Notes: a model not told the origin generated them from the letters alone. DNA of 64,000 nt from Bacteroidota bacterium (GCA_030550395.1 JAUQPL010000007.1:2283-66282); one strand, 5' to 3'; counted from the first letter of the stretch, positions 19,596 to 29,386 are shown. Program-made: numbers and translations.

Positions 19596-20820
19596 GGGCT
19601 GCTGTTGGGGAATGTTCGCTATCCTCGGAAAGGACGGTTATGAGACGGGCAAGAGCTCGTTCTCGGAGGCGGATGATTTCCACCTGGCGTATCCCGCGAA
19701 GAGAAGCTTCTGCGGGTATGGACTGTCCGCGAAGGCGCAGCAATGCGAAGCCGCGTCGAAGGGGGGCCAGGGGATGGAGGCTTTGGCAGTGGGCTTCCAA
19801 TGCTATAAGACGCTGGTGGAATTGAGATATCGCACGGTCTACGGCATGCTGGAGACGGTCGGAAAGCTCATCAATGTCCTGCATCAGTGTCCGAATCCGT
19901 TCCGGTAGGCGGCGGAGGGCAGAATGGTGGGCGAACCACTCTACGCGGGTGTGGGCGAATTCAAAGCTGCGCTTGACATCCTGCCAGAGGCGCTGCTCCA
20001 GAGAGCCAAGCCAGTCGAAGAGCGCCTGCTGTCCGAACTGAGAAACAAGTTCAGCCGCTGCTGTGGGTGTCGGTGCCCGAACGTCGGCGACAAAGTCAGC
20101 AATCGTGTAATCAACCTCGTGTCCGACGGCGGAGATAACGGGGATGCGGGAGTTGTAGATCGCTTCAGCAACCTCGATGGTGTTAAATGCCCAGAGATCT
20201 TCCAGGGATCCGCCTCCACGACCCACGATAAGGACTTGGGCATCTGTCTGGTTGAGCTCAGCAATTGCCTGGGCAATGTCAGCGGGGGCGTGTTCGCCCT
20301 GGACCAGCGTGGGGCGAAAATAGACCGTCGCAGCGGGCATACGGCGGCGGAGCGTGGTCAGCATATCGTGGATGGCAGCTCCGGTTGGCGAGGTAGCAAT
20401 CCCGATACGCAGAATAAACCGTGGGAGAGGGCGCTTCCGTTCTGGTGCGAACCAGCCGCGAGCATGGAGCTCCTGCTTGAGGCGTTCAAAGGCTTCGTAT
20501 AGACTCCCGATTCCGTCCGGACGCAGGCTCCAGCAGTCTAACTGGTACTGCCCACGCTGCGGGCGTACCGTCACGCTCCCTTCGGCAATGACACGCATAC
20601 CGTCGTGTGGCTCAAAATTCAATGGGCGTCCGCGCCAGAACACACAAGCGATCTGCGCCCCTTCATCTTTGAGCGTGAAGTAGCGATGCCCGGACGTGTG
20701 GAGCTTGTAGTTGGAAATCTCCCCGCGGACTCGGACGTACGGGAAGCTCTCCTCCAGCAGAAGCTGGAGTTGCTGCGTCAGTTGGCTTACGCTCAGCGTC
20801 GGAAGCTCCACTTCCATCAC
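19549..20820 (-). CDS. xseA: Exodeoxyribonuclease VII large subunit
   Basis: [97 protein letters not shown]. Confidence 0.97.
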   Translation of the reverse strand: MMEVELPTLSVSQLTQQLQLLLEESFPYVRVRGEISNYKLHTSGHRYFTLKDEGAQIACVFWRGRPLNFEPHDGMRVIAEGSVTVRPQRGQYQLDCWSLRPDGIGSLYEAFERLKQELHARGWFAPERKRPLPRFILRIGIATSPTGAAIHDMLTTLRRRMPAATVYFRPTLVQGEHAPADIAQAIAELNQTDAQVLIVGRGGGSLEDLWAFNTIEVAEAIYNSRIPVISAVGHEVDYTIADFVADVRAPTPTAAAELVSQFGQQALFDWLGSLEQRLWQDVKRSFEFAHTRVEWFAHHSALRRLPERIRTLMQDIDELSDRLQHAVDRAISQFHQRLIALEAHCQSLHPLAPLRRGFALLRLRGQSIPAEASLRGIRQVEIIRLRERALARLITVLSEDSEHSPTAAHGKAEHKQHSTLPLF

Positions 20821-22937
20821 TGGAATAACTGCAGGCTAAAACGGACGAAGAAGGGGACGAAGACCAGACTCAAAATTGCCATCAGCTTGATGAGGATGTT
20901 GAGCGAAGGACCGGAAGTGTCCTTGAACGGATCGCCGACCGTGTCTCCGATGACAGCAGCTTTGTGAGCTTCAGAACCCTTGCCGCCGAGGTAGCCTTTC
21001 TCAATGTACTTCTTCGCATTGTCCCAGGCTGCTCCTGAATTTGCCATGCTCGTTGCTAATGCCACGCCGGAGACGATGGCGCCAATGAGCACGCCGGAGA
21101 GCATTTTCAGTCCGAAGAGGAAGCCCACTACCAAGGGGGTTCCTAAGACAAGCAGTCCTGGTGCGATCATCTCTCGCAGCGAAGCTTTTGTAGCGATATC
21201 CACGCACTGTCGGTAGTCGGCTCGGGCGGTTCCTTCCAGTAATCCAGCAATCGTACGGAACTGACGCCGGACTTCCTCAATCATGTCGAAAGCAGCCCGT
21301 CCGACTGCCCGCATCGTCAGGGCGGAGAAAGCGAACGGAAGCACTCCACCGATGAGGAGTCCTGCCAAGACCCATGGGTCCAAGAGACTGGTTGTGTGGA
21401 GGATGTCCAGCTCAGGGGCAAACTCCTGTGCTCGGGTGATGAAGGCAGAAAACAATGCCAATGCTGTCAGAGCGGCCGAGCCGATGGCAAATCCTTTGCC
21501 GATGGCAGCGGTCGTGTTGCCAGCCGCGTCCAGCACATCGGTCCGTTTCCGTATCTCTGCTCCCATCCCACCCATCTCGGCGATCCCGCCAGCATTATCG
21601 GCTACGGGACCGTAAGCATCAATGGTCAATGCCGTTGCAATGGTTCCTAACATTCCCAACGCAGCAACCGCCACACCATACATACCCCCGAGCGTGTAGC
21701 CAACAACAGCGGTCAACGCCAGCAGTAGAGCAGGAATGACAGTGCTGGTGTATCCAACGGCTAAGCCTCCAATCATGACCGTTGCTGCCCCTGTGCGGGC
21801 CGAATCGGCTAACTGTTGGACGGGGCGGAAGCGATTGGAGGTAAAGTAGTCGGTCACAATCCCTGTCAAAAGCCCTGTTATCAAGCCGACCAGGACACAG
21901 AAGAAAATCCCCAGCGCCGTGTATTGCTGCCCGAAAATGGTGAAGGTCTCCGGTAGCATAGCCTGCGAGCTGATATAGACTCCAATTGCCAGCAGTCCTG
22001 TTGCGATCAGCAGGCTGCGACGCAGTGCGTTTTCTACGTCAGCCTCTGTCTGCACGCGGGTGAGCAGCACGGCAATCAAGCTGCAGAGAACACCGATTGC
22101 GCTAATAGCGAGGGGAAACAGGAGAGCGGGCAGATTCTCAGGAAATGCTACTGCTCCAATCACTAAAGCCGCACATGTACTCTCGGCAACAGAGCCGAAT
22201 AGGTCGGCCCCCATTCCGGCGATATCCCCTACGTTGTCCCCGACGTTATCGGCAATGACGGCAGGATTGCGGGGATCGTCCTCTGGGATGCCTGCTTCCA
22301 CCTTGCCGACCAAGTCTGCGCCCACGTCAGCGGCTTTCGTATAAATCCCTCCGCCGACGCGGGCAAACAAAGCTACGCTGGACCCCCCCAGGGCAAAGCC
22401 GGAGAGAACTTCCATGACTGTGCGCCTTTCTACTCCGTGGAGGAGAGCATCCAGTCCCAGGTAGACCAGGACTAATCCCACAATGGCGATCCCTGCCAGA
22501 CCGAAGCCCATAACGGCTCCGGAGTGAAACGCCGTACGGAAGGCATGGGATAGCGAAATCCGTGCCGACGCCGCCGTACGGACATTCCCGTGTGTAGCAA
22601 TCCGCATTCCAATGAATCCAGCCAGAACCGAGCAGAAAGCTCCACATAGAAACGCCAGTGCCGTGTAAATCCCCTCTCGCACCGGTGTCATAGGGTCATC
22701 GATGAGCAGCGTGATGAGGATAGCGAATCCCAGCATGTACAGCGCCAGCACGCGATACTCACGCAGGAGGAATGCCATAGCACCTTCAGCAATAGCGCTG
22801 GCGATATCCCGTAGGCGGTGTGCTTCTTCTGCCGAAGCTGCACCTGCCTCGACGGAGACCGCCAGCACACGCTGTCGGAAGGCAAATGCTACCCCTAACG
22901 AAAGTAACCCTGCTGCAAGAAGGAGCCCTACAACCAT
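20817..22937 (-). CDS. hppA: Membrane-bound ion-pumping pyrophosphatase (K+-dependent type predicted)
   Basis: [92 protein letters not shown]. Confidence 0.97.
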   Translation of the reverse strand: MVVGLLLAAGLLSLGVAFAFRQRVLAVSVEAGAASAEEAHRLRDIASAIAEGAMAFLLREYRVLALYMLGFAILITLLIDDPMTPVREGIYTALAFLCGAFCSVLAGFIGMRIATHGNVRTAASARISLSHAFRTAFHSGAVMGFGLAGIAIVGLVLVYLGLDALLHGVERRTVMEVLSGFALGGSSVALFARVGGGIYTKAADVGADLVGKVEAGIPEDDPRNPAVIADNVGDNVGDIAGMGADLFGSVAESTCAALVIGAVAFPENLPALLFPLAISAIGVLCSLIAVLLTRVQTEADVENALRRSLLIATGLLAIGVYISSQAMLPETFTIFGQQYTALGIFFCVLVGLITGLLTGIVTDYFTSNRFRPVQQLADSARTGAATVMIGGLAVGYTSTVIPALLLALTAVVGYTLGGMYGVAVAALGMLGTIATALTIDAYGPVADNAGGIAEMGGMGAEIRKRTDVLDAAGNTTAAIGKGFAIGSAALTALALFSAFITRAQEFAPELDILHTTSLLDPWVLAGLLIGGVLPFAFSALTMRAVGRAAFDMIEEVRRQFRTIAGLLEGTARADYRQCVDIATKASLREMIAPGLLVLGTPLVVGFLFGLKMLSGVLIGAIVSGVALATSMANSGAAWDNAKKYIEKGYLGGKGSEAHKAAVIGDTVGDPFKDTSGPSLNILIKLMAILSLVFVPFFVRFSLQLFQ

Positions 22938-22989
22938 AGCCCTATCCTCGGCTAAAGGAACCCATTCCTGGCTTGTTCTGCAAAAATGC

Positions 22990-22997
22990 TAATTTTG
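22990..22997 (+). promoter_or_regulatory. Candidate -7 promoter element (TAATTTTG) for tRNA-Val
   Basis: 12 nt before the tRNA 5' end; nearly identical block before tRNA-Glu. Confidence 0.65.
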
Positions 22998-23009
22998 TAA
23001 TGACGACAC

Positions 23010-23083
23010 GGGCTCTTGGCGCAGTTGGTCAGCGCGCTTCCTTGACATGGAAGAGGTCGCTGGTTCGAATCCAGCAGAGCCCA
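23010..23083 (+). tRNA. tRNA-Val (anticodon GAC)
   Basis: GGGCTCT/AGAGCCC acceptor, anticodon arm CTTCC-TTGACAT-GGAAG, GGTTCGAATCC T-arm. Confidence 0.95.
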
Positions 23084-23388
23084 CAAGGGGAATGGAGGCA
23101 CGAATGAAGTTTCGCCAGGAGTGGTGGCTTCCCCGTGCAGCGGAAATTCGCTATAGTGAGCCTATTGCCTGGACGTAAGAAGGAAATGGCCCCCGCAGTG
23201 ACAATCCATGCCATAGGATGCTTATGCCACCGGGTGATAACGATGGTTGCCACGCGCCGAAGATGGTGCAGACTCAGAAAAGGAAGTTTCCGGCCTCCAG
23301 TTGGGGTGGTGTTTTTAGGAAAAACGCATAGGCCAGGGCGCTGATGTACAGTGCTGCTTGCAGCTGGAGAGGAGCGCCGGATAGGAGC

Positions 23389-24684
23389 TTACTGCCGTGG
23401 GACCAGGGAGTGAGCGGTCATCTGCTCCAGTTCCTGCAACGTCACGGATTTCGGACGCATGATGGGGGTTCCCAGAATGCGATGGGTTAAGGTCTGAGCA
23501 CAGATGCCCAGAGCGCGGGAGACACCGAACATGACAGTGTAGAACTCAGACTCCCGCATACCATAGGCGTAGAGGAGCGAACCAGAAATGGCATCCACAT
23601 TGGGCCAGGGGTTCTTTGCCTTGCCGTGACGTTGGAGGACTTGCGGAACGATGCGGTAGAGCTGTTCAACCAAGGCGATCAGCTCGTGCTGCAGGTTATA
23701 TCGCTGGGCGAATTGTCGGAAGAGGGTAAAGCGGGGGTCGGGAACCCGCAGGACAGCATGTCCATAGCCGGGGATGACATGCCCGCCCTGGAGCCAGGAC
23801 CATACGTACTGCTCCACAGCTTCGTCGCTGGGATTAGTCCCGAGCGTGTCTATCATCTGTAGGAGGAAGCGCAGGCATTCTTGGTTTGCAAGTCCGTGCA
23901 GAGGTCCGGCCAGTCCATTCAAGCCGGCGCTAATTGCGTAGAAGGGATCAGAGAGGGCAGAGGCGACGGTATATCCAGTCATTGCGCTAACATTTCCCCC
24001 TTCGTGGTCGCTGTGCAGAACGAGGTAGAGGCGAATCAAATCCCGGAACTGCCCCGTGGGATCAGGTAGCCCCAAGAGAGTGGCGTAGTTTGAAGCCCAG
24101 TCCAACTCCGGATTGGGAAGCAGTGGTTCGCTCCGGTGGAAGCGGAGGCGGTAGATACCAGCGGCCAACGTCGTGAGGCGTCCCAGGAGAGTTAAGCAAT
24201 CATCCAGCCAGAACTTCCATAGCTCGCTGCGGGGAACGCCCTGCTGAAATGCCTGGCGGAAAGTAGACTCGCGCTCCATCGCTAACACACCGAGGCTAAG
24301 CATAGCCATCGGGTGGCTGTCCGATGGAAGTGCTCGTAGGACGTTCCAGACATAATCTGGAACCGTGGCTCGCTCGGCAAGGATTTGACGAAGTGAGGCA
24401 GTTTGGTCAGCTGTGGGAAGTTCGCCAGTGCAGAGAAGCCAGAAGATCTCCTCGGGAGTCCGGTCCGCCAGCTCAGCGATGGGAATATTTCGGATGCGGA
24501 GCCCTTCGTTTGGGAGCACCACCGATGTTTCGCACAGCAAAGCGGGGACTCCGCGCATACCACCGATGATTTGTTCTGCTCGGATTTCGGCGACGGCGGT
24601 ACCACCATATTGCGAAAGGAATGTCCGAAGACGATGCTGCCATTCAGGGGCGAGCTCTGTCAAGCGTTGAAGCAGAGGATGCAT
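23389..24684 (-). CDS. gltA: Citrate synthase (eukaryotic/mitochondrial-like type)
   Basis: GGMRGVPALLCETSVV, HSDHEGGNVSAMTGYTVASALSDPFYAISAGLNGLAGPLHGLANQE, HVIPGYGHAVLRVPDPR. Confidence 0.92.
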   Translation of the reverse strand: MHPLLQRLTELAPEWQHRLRTFLSQYGGTAVAEIRAEQIIGGMRGVPALLCETSVVLPNEGLRIRNIPIAELADRTPEEIFWLLCTGELPTADQTASLRQILAERATVPDYVWNVLRALPSDSHPMAMLSLGVLAMERESTFRQAFQQGVPRSELWKFWLDDCLTLLGRLTTLAAGIYRLRFHRSEPLLPNPELDWASNYATLLGLPDPTGQFRDLIRLYLVLHSDHEGGNVSAMTGYTVASALSDPFYAISAGLNGLAGPLHGLANQECLRFLLQMIDTLGTNPSDEAVEQYVWSWLQGGHVIPGYGHAVLRVPDPRFTLFRQFAQRYNLQHELIALVEQLYRIVPQVLQRHGKAKNPWPNVDAISGSLLYAYGMRESEFYTVMFGVSRALGICAQTLTHRILGTPIMRPKSVTLQELEQMTAHSLVPRQ

Positions 24685-24728
24685 AGGACTGCGTCGTGTT
24701 TAGTACGACCGCAAGGAGAGCAGTTGTG

Positions 24729-24736
24729 CAAACTTA
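24729..24736 (-). promoter_or_regulatory. Candidate -7 promoter element (TAAGTTTG) upstream of gltA
   Basis: Reverse complement of CAAACTTA, 44 nt before gltA start; fits TAnnTTTG. Confidence 0.4.
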
Positions 24737-24807
24737 GAAAAGTTCATGCGAATAGCCTTTGATGTGCATCAGCGTAGAGTGGAGGGAGGTGGAAACGAAA
24801 GAAGGCG

Positions 24808-24815
24808 TAATTTTG
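24808..24815 (+). promoter_or_regulatory. Candidate -7 promoter element (TAATTTTG) for tRNA-Glu
   Basis: 10 nt before tRNA 5' end; gTAATTTTGTAATG shared with the tRNA-Val promoter region. Confidence 0.65.
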
Positions 24816-24825
24816 TAATGTCGCT

Positions 24826-24900
24826 GGCGCATTCGTCTAGCGGTTAGGACACCGCCCTCTCAAGGCGGAAACGGGGGTTCGACTCCCCCATGCGCTACCA
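24826..24900 (+). tRNA. tRNA-Glu (anticodon CTC), CCA encoded
   Basis: GGCGCATTCGTCTAGCGGTTAGGACACCGCCCTCTCAAGGCGGAAACGGGGGTTCGACTCCCCCATGCGCTACCA. Confidence 0.97.
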
Positions 24901-24914
24901 AGTGGTACGGATAA

Positions 24915-25373
24915 ATGCACCGAGGGCAGAAGGCACCACCATTTGTACTGTTGGACGAGCAGGGGGAACCGTGGGATGGAACGACGCTGCAAGGTCGGTG
25001 GGTGGTGCTGCTCTTTTATCCGCGAGATTTTAGCCCAGTGTGTACGGCACAATTGTGTCAGTACCGGGACCGGTGGGAGCTTCTGGCATTGCCGGAAGTT
25101 GTGGTGGTGGGGATCAGTCCAGACACGGTTGAGCGACATCGGCATTTCCGAAAGCGGTATCGGCTTCCGTTCCCGCTGTTGGCGGACCCTACCCTGGGGG
25201 TTTTCCGTAAGTACGGGATGCTCACACTGGGGATGATGCCGGCTCGGGGGGTCGTCGTGATCGATCCGGAGGGGACGATTCGCTACCGATGGCGGAGCGT
25301 GACAGGGCTGCGATATCCATCGGCGGAGAGTCTGCGGCAGGTAGTGCAGCGGCTGCAAGCGGGACAAATATAG
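24915..25373 (+). CDS. Peroxiredoxin (AhpC/TSA, Bcp-like)
   Basis: GQKAPPFVLLDEQGEPWDGTTLQGRWVVLLFYPRDFSPVCTAQLC...FPLLADPTLGVFRKYG. Confidence 0.88.
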   Translation: MHRGQKAPPFVLLDEQGEPWDGTTLQGRWVVLLFYPRDFSPVCTAQLCQYRDRWELLALPEVVVVGISPDTVERHRHFRKRYRLPFPLLADPTLGVFRKYGMLTLGMMPARGVVVIDPEGTIRYRWRSVTGLRYPSAESLRQVVQRLQAGQI

Positions 25374-25384
25374 GTGGTGGAGCA

Positions 25385-26488
25385 GTGAAGTTGCGCAGTC
25401 CAGAAGTACAAGAGCTTATGGAGCCGTGGCTGAGGGAGCAGGAGTGGATGTGGCTTCGGGAACGTGCGGGGGAATGGGCGGAAGCGGACGTGCTCCCGGA
25501 GGATGTGATAGTGTGGATGCACAGGAAAGGCTTCTTCAAGCTATTTGTGCCGGCGGCGTTCGGAGGACGGGCGGTTTCTCTGACAGAGGCGATTCAGCTC
25601 TACGAGGCGTTGGCGCAGGCGGACGGCAGTGTTGCGTGGCTGGTGCAAATTGGAGCGGGAGGGGGGTTCTTTGTGCCTTCATTTGAGCCGGCGATTGCAG
25701 CAGAATTGTTTGGTCCAGAGCAGGCGGTCTTAGCGGGTTCGGGAGCTATTGGAGGGTATGCGCGTCGGGTTACTGGGGGATATCGGGTCAGTGGGCGATG
25801 GCGGTATGCCAGTGGGGCGCAGTATGCTACCTTCTTTACGGCAAATGCCCGGATTGAGGGCAGTGATGCAATTCGGGCATTTGTCTTCTTGCCCCATCAG
25901 GTACGGCTGGAGCGTGATTGGCGTGCTCTGGGGATGCGGGCGACTTCAACGTGGAGCTTCGCCGTAGAAGACGAGTTCGTTCCTGAGGAGCTGAGCTTTG
26001 TTGTTGGGCAGAAGCGCTGGGAGCCAGGGCTTGGGGTTTATGAGGTCCCGTTCGGGTTGTTTGCGACAGCTTCTATCGGTGCTGTCGCCATTGGGCTAGC
26101 GGAGGCCTGCCTTTGGGAGCTGGACAATGCGGGAAGGTTTTCCGGGAAGGGTCAAGTTCGGCAGTGGTGGCAGCGGTGGGGGTATGCTCATCAGCTCTTC
26201 CACAGTATTGTAGCGCAGGTAGAAAAGGACGCAGAGGTCGGAAGATTAGGGCCTGTACAGGCACGGCGTGCAGAATGGCTTCTGCAAGAGGCAGTGCAGG
26301 TTGTGCGCCGTCTCCTTCTTGAGTTGCTTCCCTTGGCGGGGATGTGCGCTGTTGTAGAAGGGGAAACACTGGGTCGCTTCGTGCGGGATTTTCTGACGGT
26401 CTGCCAACATCGAGCGCTGTGGTCGTGGCAGTGGGGGATGCTGTCATGGGGGCAGGAGCAGGACTTGGTGGACTCTTCCGCTTGTTAG
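25385..26488 (+). CDS. Acyl-CoA dehydrogenase-family / flavin-dependent monooxygenase-like protein
   Basis: KGFFKLFVPAAFGGRAVSLTEAIQLYEALAQADGSVAWLVQIGAG; in-frame GTG at 25385 after GGTGGTGGAGCA chosen over the ORF-track start 25289. Confidence 0.7.
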   Translation: MKLRSPEVQELMEPWLREQEWMWLRERAGEWAEADVLPEDVIVWMHRKGFFKLFVPAAFGGRAVSLTEAIQLYEALAQADGSVAWLVQIGAGGGFFVPSFEPAIAAELFGPEQAVLAGSGAIGGYARRVTGGYRVSGRWRYASGAQYATFFTANARIEGSDAIRAFVFLPHQVRLERDWRALGMRATSTWSFAVEDEFVPEELSFVVGQKRWEPGLGVYEVPFGLFATASIGAVAIGLAEACLWELDNAGRFSGKGQVRQWWQRWGYAHQLFHSIVAQVEKDAEVGRLGPVQARRAEWLLQEAVQVVRRLLLELLPLAGMCAVVEGETLGRFVRDFLTVCQHRALWSWQWGMLSWGQEQDLVDSSAC

Positions 26489-27672
26489 ATCGGCGTCTGA
26501 CGCGGGTAGGCGAGCAGGGGTTTTTCCGCTTTTCGCGCGTGGTCGCCTTCGGGAGCGTTTTTCTCGGGAGTATGGCGTTGACGTTATCCTTGGCGATTTT
26601 GGAGGGATTTCAGCGGACCTTGTATGAGCAGGCGTTGCGTTTCACATGGCATGTACAGGTGCGAATGTTCGGGGGGCGGATGTTTGCCTACGACGGTGTC
26701 GTGCAGCGTTTAAAGCAGTGGTTTCCTGGCGCAATTGTAGCGGCAGTACGGGAGCGAGAAGCTTTGCTGCGCGGGAAAGGGGGGATAGAGGGAGTGCTCC
26801 TACGAGCACTGACAATTCCACCGGAGCGAAGTCCAGTAATGCTCCAGGCCGTAGAAGGGCGGTGTGGCTTTGCGTCCGACACGGCAGCCGAGCTTTTGCT
26901 TGGGCAAGCGCTGGCGCGCAAATTAGGCGCGCAGGTAGGAGATACGCTGATAGTCGTGACAGCAAGTGGAGAAGGGCTGCAGCCGGTGTTTCAGCGTTTC
27001 CGTGTTGCCGGTGTTTACCGTAGTGGGCTTATGCGATATGAGGAGCTCTACGTTTACCTTCCCTTCGCCCGGGCAGGGACTCTCTTGCGGGTGCCGGAAT
27101 TTGCGGCAACGGGGGTGGACATATTGCTCCCGGGAAGCCAGATAGAGGAGCTGCGTTCTGCCGCGGCGAGGGCAGAGCGAGAACTGGGCTTCCCCTTCTA
27201 TGCCTTGAGCCTGTATGAGCTTCATCAACCGATTTTCGCCTGGATTGAGCTCCAGCGAGTTCCAATCCCTTTGGTGTTGGGGTTAATGAGTCTGGTGGCG
27301 GTCTTCAACGTATTCACGTTCTTAGTGCTCCTGGTGGTGGAGCGAACCTCCAGTTTGGCGATCTTGCAAGTGTTGGGTATGGCGGGGAAGTGGCTCCGGG
27401 CATTCCTCCTTTGGCAGGGGATTCGCTTGAGCTTGTGGGCCGCAGTGGCAGGGTGTGTGGTCTCCTTGATCTTCGCTGTGCTCCAGACGCGCTTTGGCAT
27501 CATCCGCTTACAGGGAGCACTCTACTATGTGGATACTCTGCCGGTGGCATTTGTGTGGTGGCACCCTATTGTCGTCATAGCTGTTGCCGTGCTGCTTGCC
27601 GTGGGGGCAAGTGTGCTTCCTACAGTCTTGGTGCGCCGGTTACCGGTGACAGCACTTCTGCATTTTCGGTAG
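26446..27672 (+). CDS. FtsX-like ABC transporter permease (LolC/LolE type)
   Basis: N-terminal TM, periplasmic MacB-like domain, three C-terminal TMs; SLAILQVLGMAGKWLRAFLLWQGIRLSL. Confidence 0.78.
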   Translation: MGAGAGLGGLFRLLDRRLTRVGEQGFFRFSRVVAFGSVFLGSMALTLSLAILEGFQRTLYEQALRFTWHVQVRMFGGRMFAYDGVVQRLKQWFPGAIVAAVREREALLRGKGGIEGVLLRALTIPPERSPVMLQAVEGRCGFASDTAAELLLGQALARKLGAQVGDTLIVVTASGEGLQPVFQRFRVAGVYRSGLMRYEELYVYLPFARAGTLLRVPEFAATGVDILLPGSQIEELRSAAARAERELGFPFYALSLYELHQPIFAWIELQRVPIPLVLGLMSLVAVFNVFTFLVLLVVERTSSLAILQVLGMAGKWLRAFLLWQGIRLSLWAAVAGCVVSLIFAVLQTRFGIIRLQGALYYVDTLPVAFVWWHPIVVIAVAVLLAVGASVLPTVLVRRLPVTALLHFR

Positions 27673-27677
27673 GGGGT

Positions 27678-27704
27678 TCAAGATTTCGCTCCACGTGCCG
27701 ATAC
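27678..27704 (+). promoter_or_regulatory. Candidate FliA (sigma-28) flagellar promoter
   Basis: TCAAGATT-N11-GCCGATAC versus TAAAGTTT-N11-GCCGATAA, exact spacing; about 70 nt upstream of flgF. Confidence 0.6.
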
Positions 27705-27721
27705 TCTTTACCGCCACGCTG

Positions 27722-27745
27722 CGGGAAGGGAAGGATACCTTCCCG
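27722..27745 (+). other. Leader hairpin upstream of flgF (CGGGAAGG-N8-CCTTCCCG)
   Basis: Perfect 8-bp inverted repeat between the candidate FliA promoter and the flgF ATG. Confidence 0.5.
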
Positions 27746-27777
27746 GAGGAGATGTCGGACCCGTTGGAAGCAGCAGG

Positions 27778-28554
27778 ATGCTGCAGGCGCTCTATACCGC
27801 TGCACTGGGTATGATGCCGCGGCTGACGCGGCTGGAGGTTACAGCCAATAACATTGCGAACCTTTCCACCCCCGGTTATAAGCGTGAGGCGCTCTTCCAG
27901 CGAGCACTGATTGAGGCCCGACAGAACCTCTTCCACGTACCCGGCGATGTTGAAGCCGCTGATGTGCCCATCACGAGCCTGACGGACTACCGTCCTGGTC
28001 CGCTCCAAAAGACTGGAAATCCTCTGGATGTCGCCCTGGACGGACCGGGCTTTTTCGTGGTGGAGGATGCATTGGGACGGCTCTTTGTTACGCGCCGTGG
28101 ACGTTTCCTACTGAGAGCCGATGGAATGGTGGTCACGCCAGAGGGAAAGCGGGTGCTTGGAGTTGGAGGGATGCCTTTACAACTCTTGCAGGAACGGGTA
28201 TCTCCGGGGGAAGGCTCTTGGACATCGGAGGCATTGGTAGAAATCTCCGCCGAAGGGGAGTTGCGCTATCGTTCGCTTCCGGTTGGGACGTTCTGGATCG
28301 TGACGGTTCCGCCTGAAATGCTACAACGCGCCGATGGAGTGGAATTCGCTCTCCTTCCCAATGCATCCTTGCAGAGCCTATCGCCGGGCGAGTATCGGCT
28401 TATGCAGGGCTATGTAGAAAGCGCCAATGTGAATGCAGTAGAGGAGCTGATACAGCTGATAGAGCTACAGCGCCAATTTGAGATAGGGCAGCGAGTTATC
28501 CGCGTCAGCGACAGCACGTTGGAACGGAGCATCGGTATTGCACGGATGGTCTAA
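27778..28554 (+). CDS. flgF: Flagellar basal-body rod protein FlgF
   Basis: LYTAALGMMPRLTRLEVTANNIANLSTPGYKRE; GNPLDVALDGPGFFVVE; C-terminal VNAVEELIQLIELQRQFEIGQRVI. Confidence 0.88.
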   Translation: MLQALYTAALGMMPRLTRLEVTANNIANLSTPGYKREALFQRALIEARQNLFHVPGDVEAADVPITSLTDYRPGPLQKTGNPLDVALDGPGFFVVEDALGRLFVTRRGRFLLRADGMVVTPEGKRVLGVGGMPLQLLQERVSPGEGSWTSEALVEISAEGELRYRSLPVGTFWIVTVPPEMLQRADGVEFALLPNASLQSLSPGEYRLMQGYVESANVNAVEELIQLIELQRQFEIGQRVIRVSDSTLERSIGIARMV

Positions 28555-28572
28555 CCAGGTAGAGAGACGGCC

Positions 28573-29364
28573 ATGGAAAAAACCCTGCGCACAGCGGCAA
28601 CGGGTTTAGCAGCCCAGCAGCGTTTCATAGAGATCATCGCCCATAACCTGGCCAATGTCAATACGACAGCATATAAACGCGTGCGCCCGGAGTTCCAGGA
28701 CCTTCTCTACGAGCGGCTCCGTACCATGGGGACCAGTTCAGTCCAGGGGGTGGTGGAGAGTCCCCATGAGGTGCAGATTGGGAGCGGGACAGAATTGGTT
28801 GCGACAAGGCGTGCTTTTTCTCAGGGCGATATCCAACCAACGAATAACCCGTTGGACCTGGCCATCAATGGTGATGGGTTCTTTGTGGTGCGCCGTCCCG
28901 ATGGTATGCTGCTATACACTCGGGATGGTTCGTTCCGGCTGGACCGAGAAGGACGAGTTGTGACCAGCCATGGTTATCTGTTGGAGCCTGGGATTATCGT
29001 TCCCGAGGATACCACAGAACTGCGCATTAGCCGAGATGGTGTTGTAAGCATCCTGACCAGCGATGGAACAACGGAGCAGGTGGTAGGGCAGTTGCAACTG
29101 GCTCGGTTTGTCAACCCTGCAGGGCTACGCGCTGTGGGGGAGAATCTCTACGCCGAAACTGTTGCCTCTGGACCTCCGATTCTGGAAACCCCTGGGCAGG
29201 GAACAGCTGGGGAGATTTTGCAGGCACATTTGGAGAGCTCCAACGTGGAATTGGTGGAGGAGATGGTCAACCTCATTATGGCGCAACGTGCCTATGAACT
29301 GAATGCAAAGTCCATCCGTACGGCTGACGAGATCTTGCAGACAGCAGTCAATCTGAAGTCGTAG
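28573..29364 (+). CDS. flgG: Flagellar basal-body rod protein FlgG
   Basis: LRTAATGLAAQQRFIEIIAHNLANVNTTAYKRVRPEFQDLLYE; NPLDLAINGDGFFVV; VELVEEMVNLIMAQRAYELNAKSIRTADEIL. Confidence 0.96.
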   Translation: MEKTLRTAATGLAAQQRFIEIIAHNLANVNTTAYKRVRPEFQDLLYERLRTMGTSSVQGVVESPHEVQIGSGTELVATRRAFSQGDIQPTNNPLDLAINGDGFFVVRRPDGMLLYTRDGSFRLDREGRVVTSHGYLLEPGIIVPEDTTELRISRDGVVSILTSDGTTEQVVGQLQLARFVNPAGLRAVGENLYAETVASGPPILETPGQGTAGEILQAHLESSNVELVEEMVNLIMAQRAYELNAKSIRTADEILQTAVNLKS

Positions 29365-29386
29365 GCGTAAGGTAGAGGGGAGCACC

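Noticed and set aside
23300-23340. Possible terminator around GTTTTTAGGAAAAAC downstream of gltA
   Set aside because: Stem is short and A/T-only with no clear U-tract on either strand
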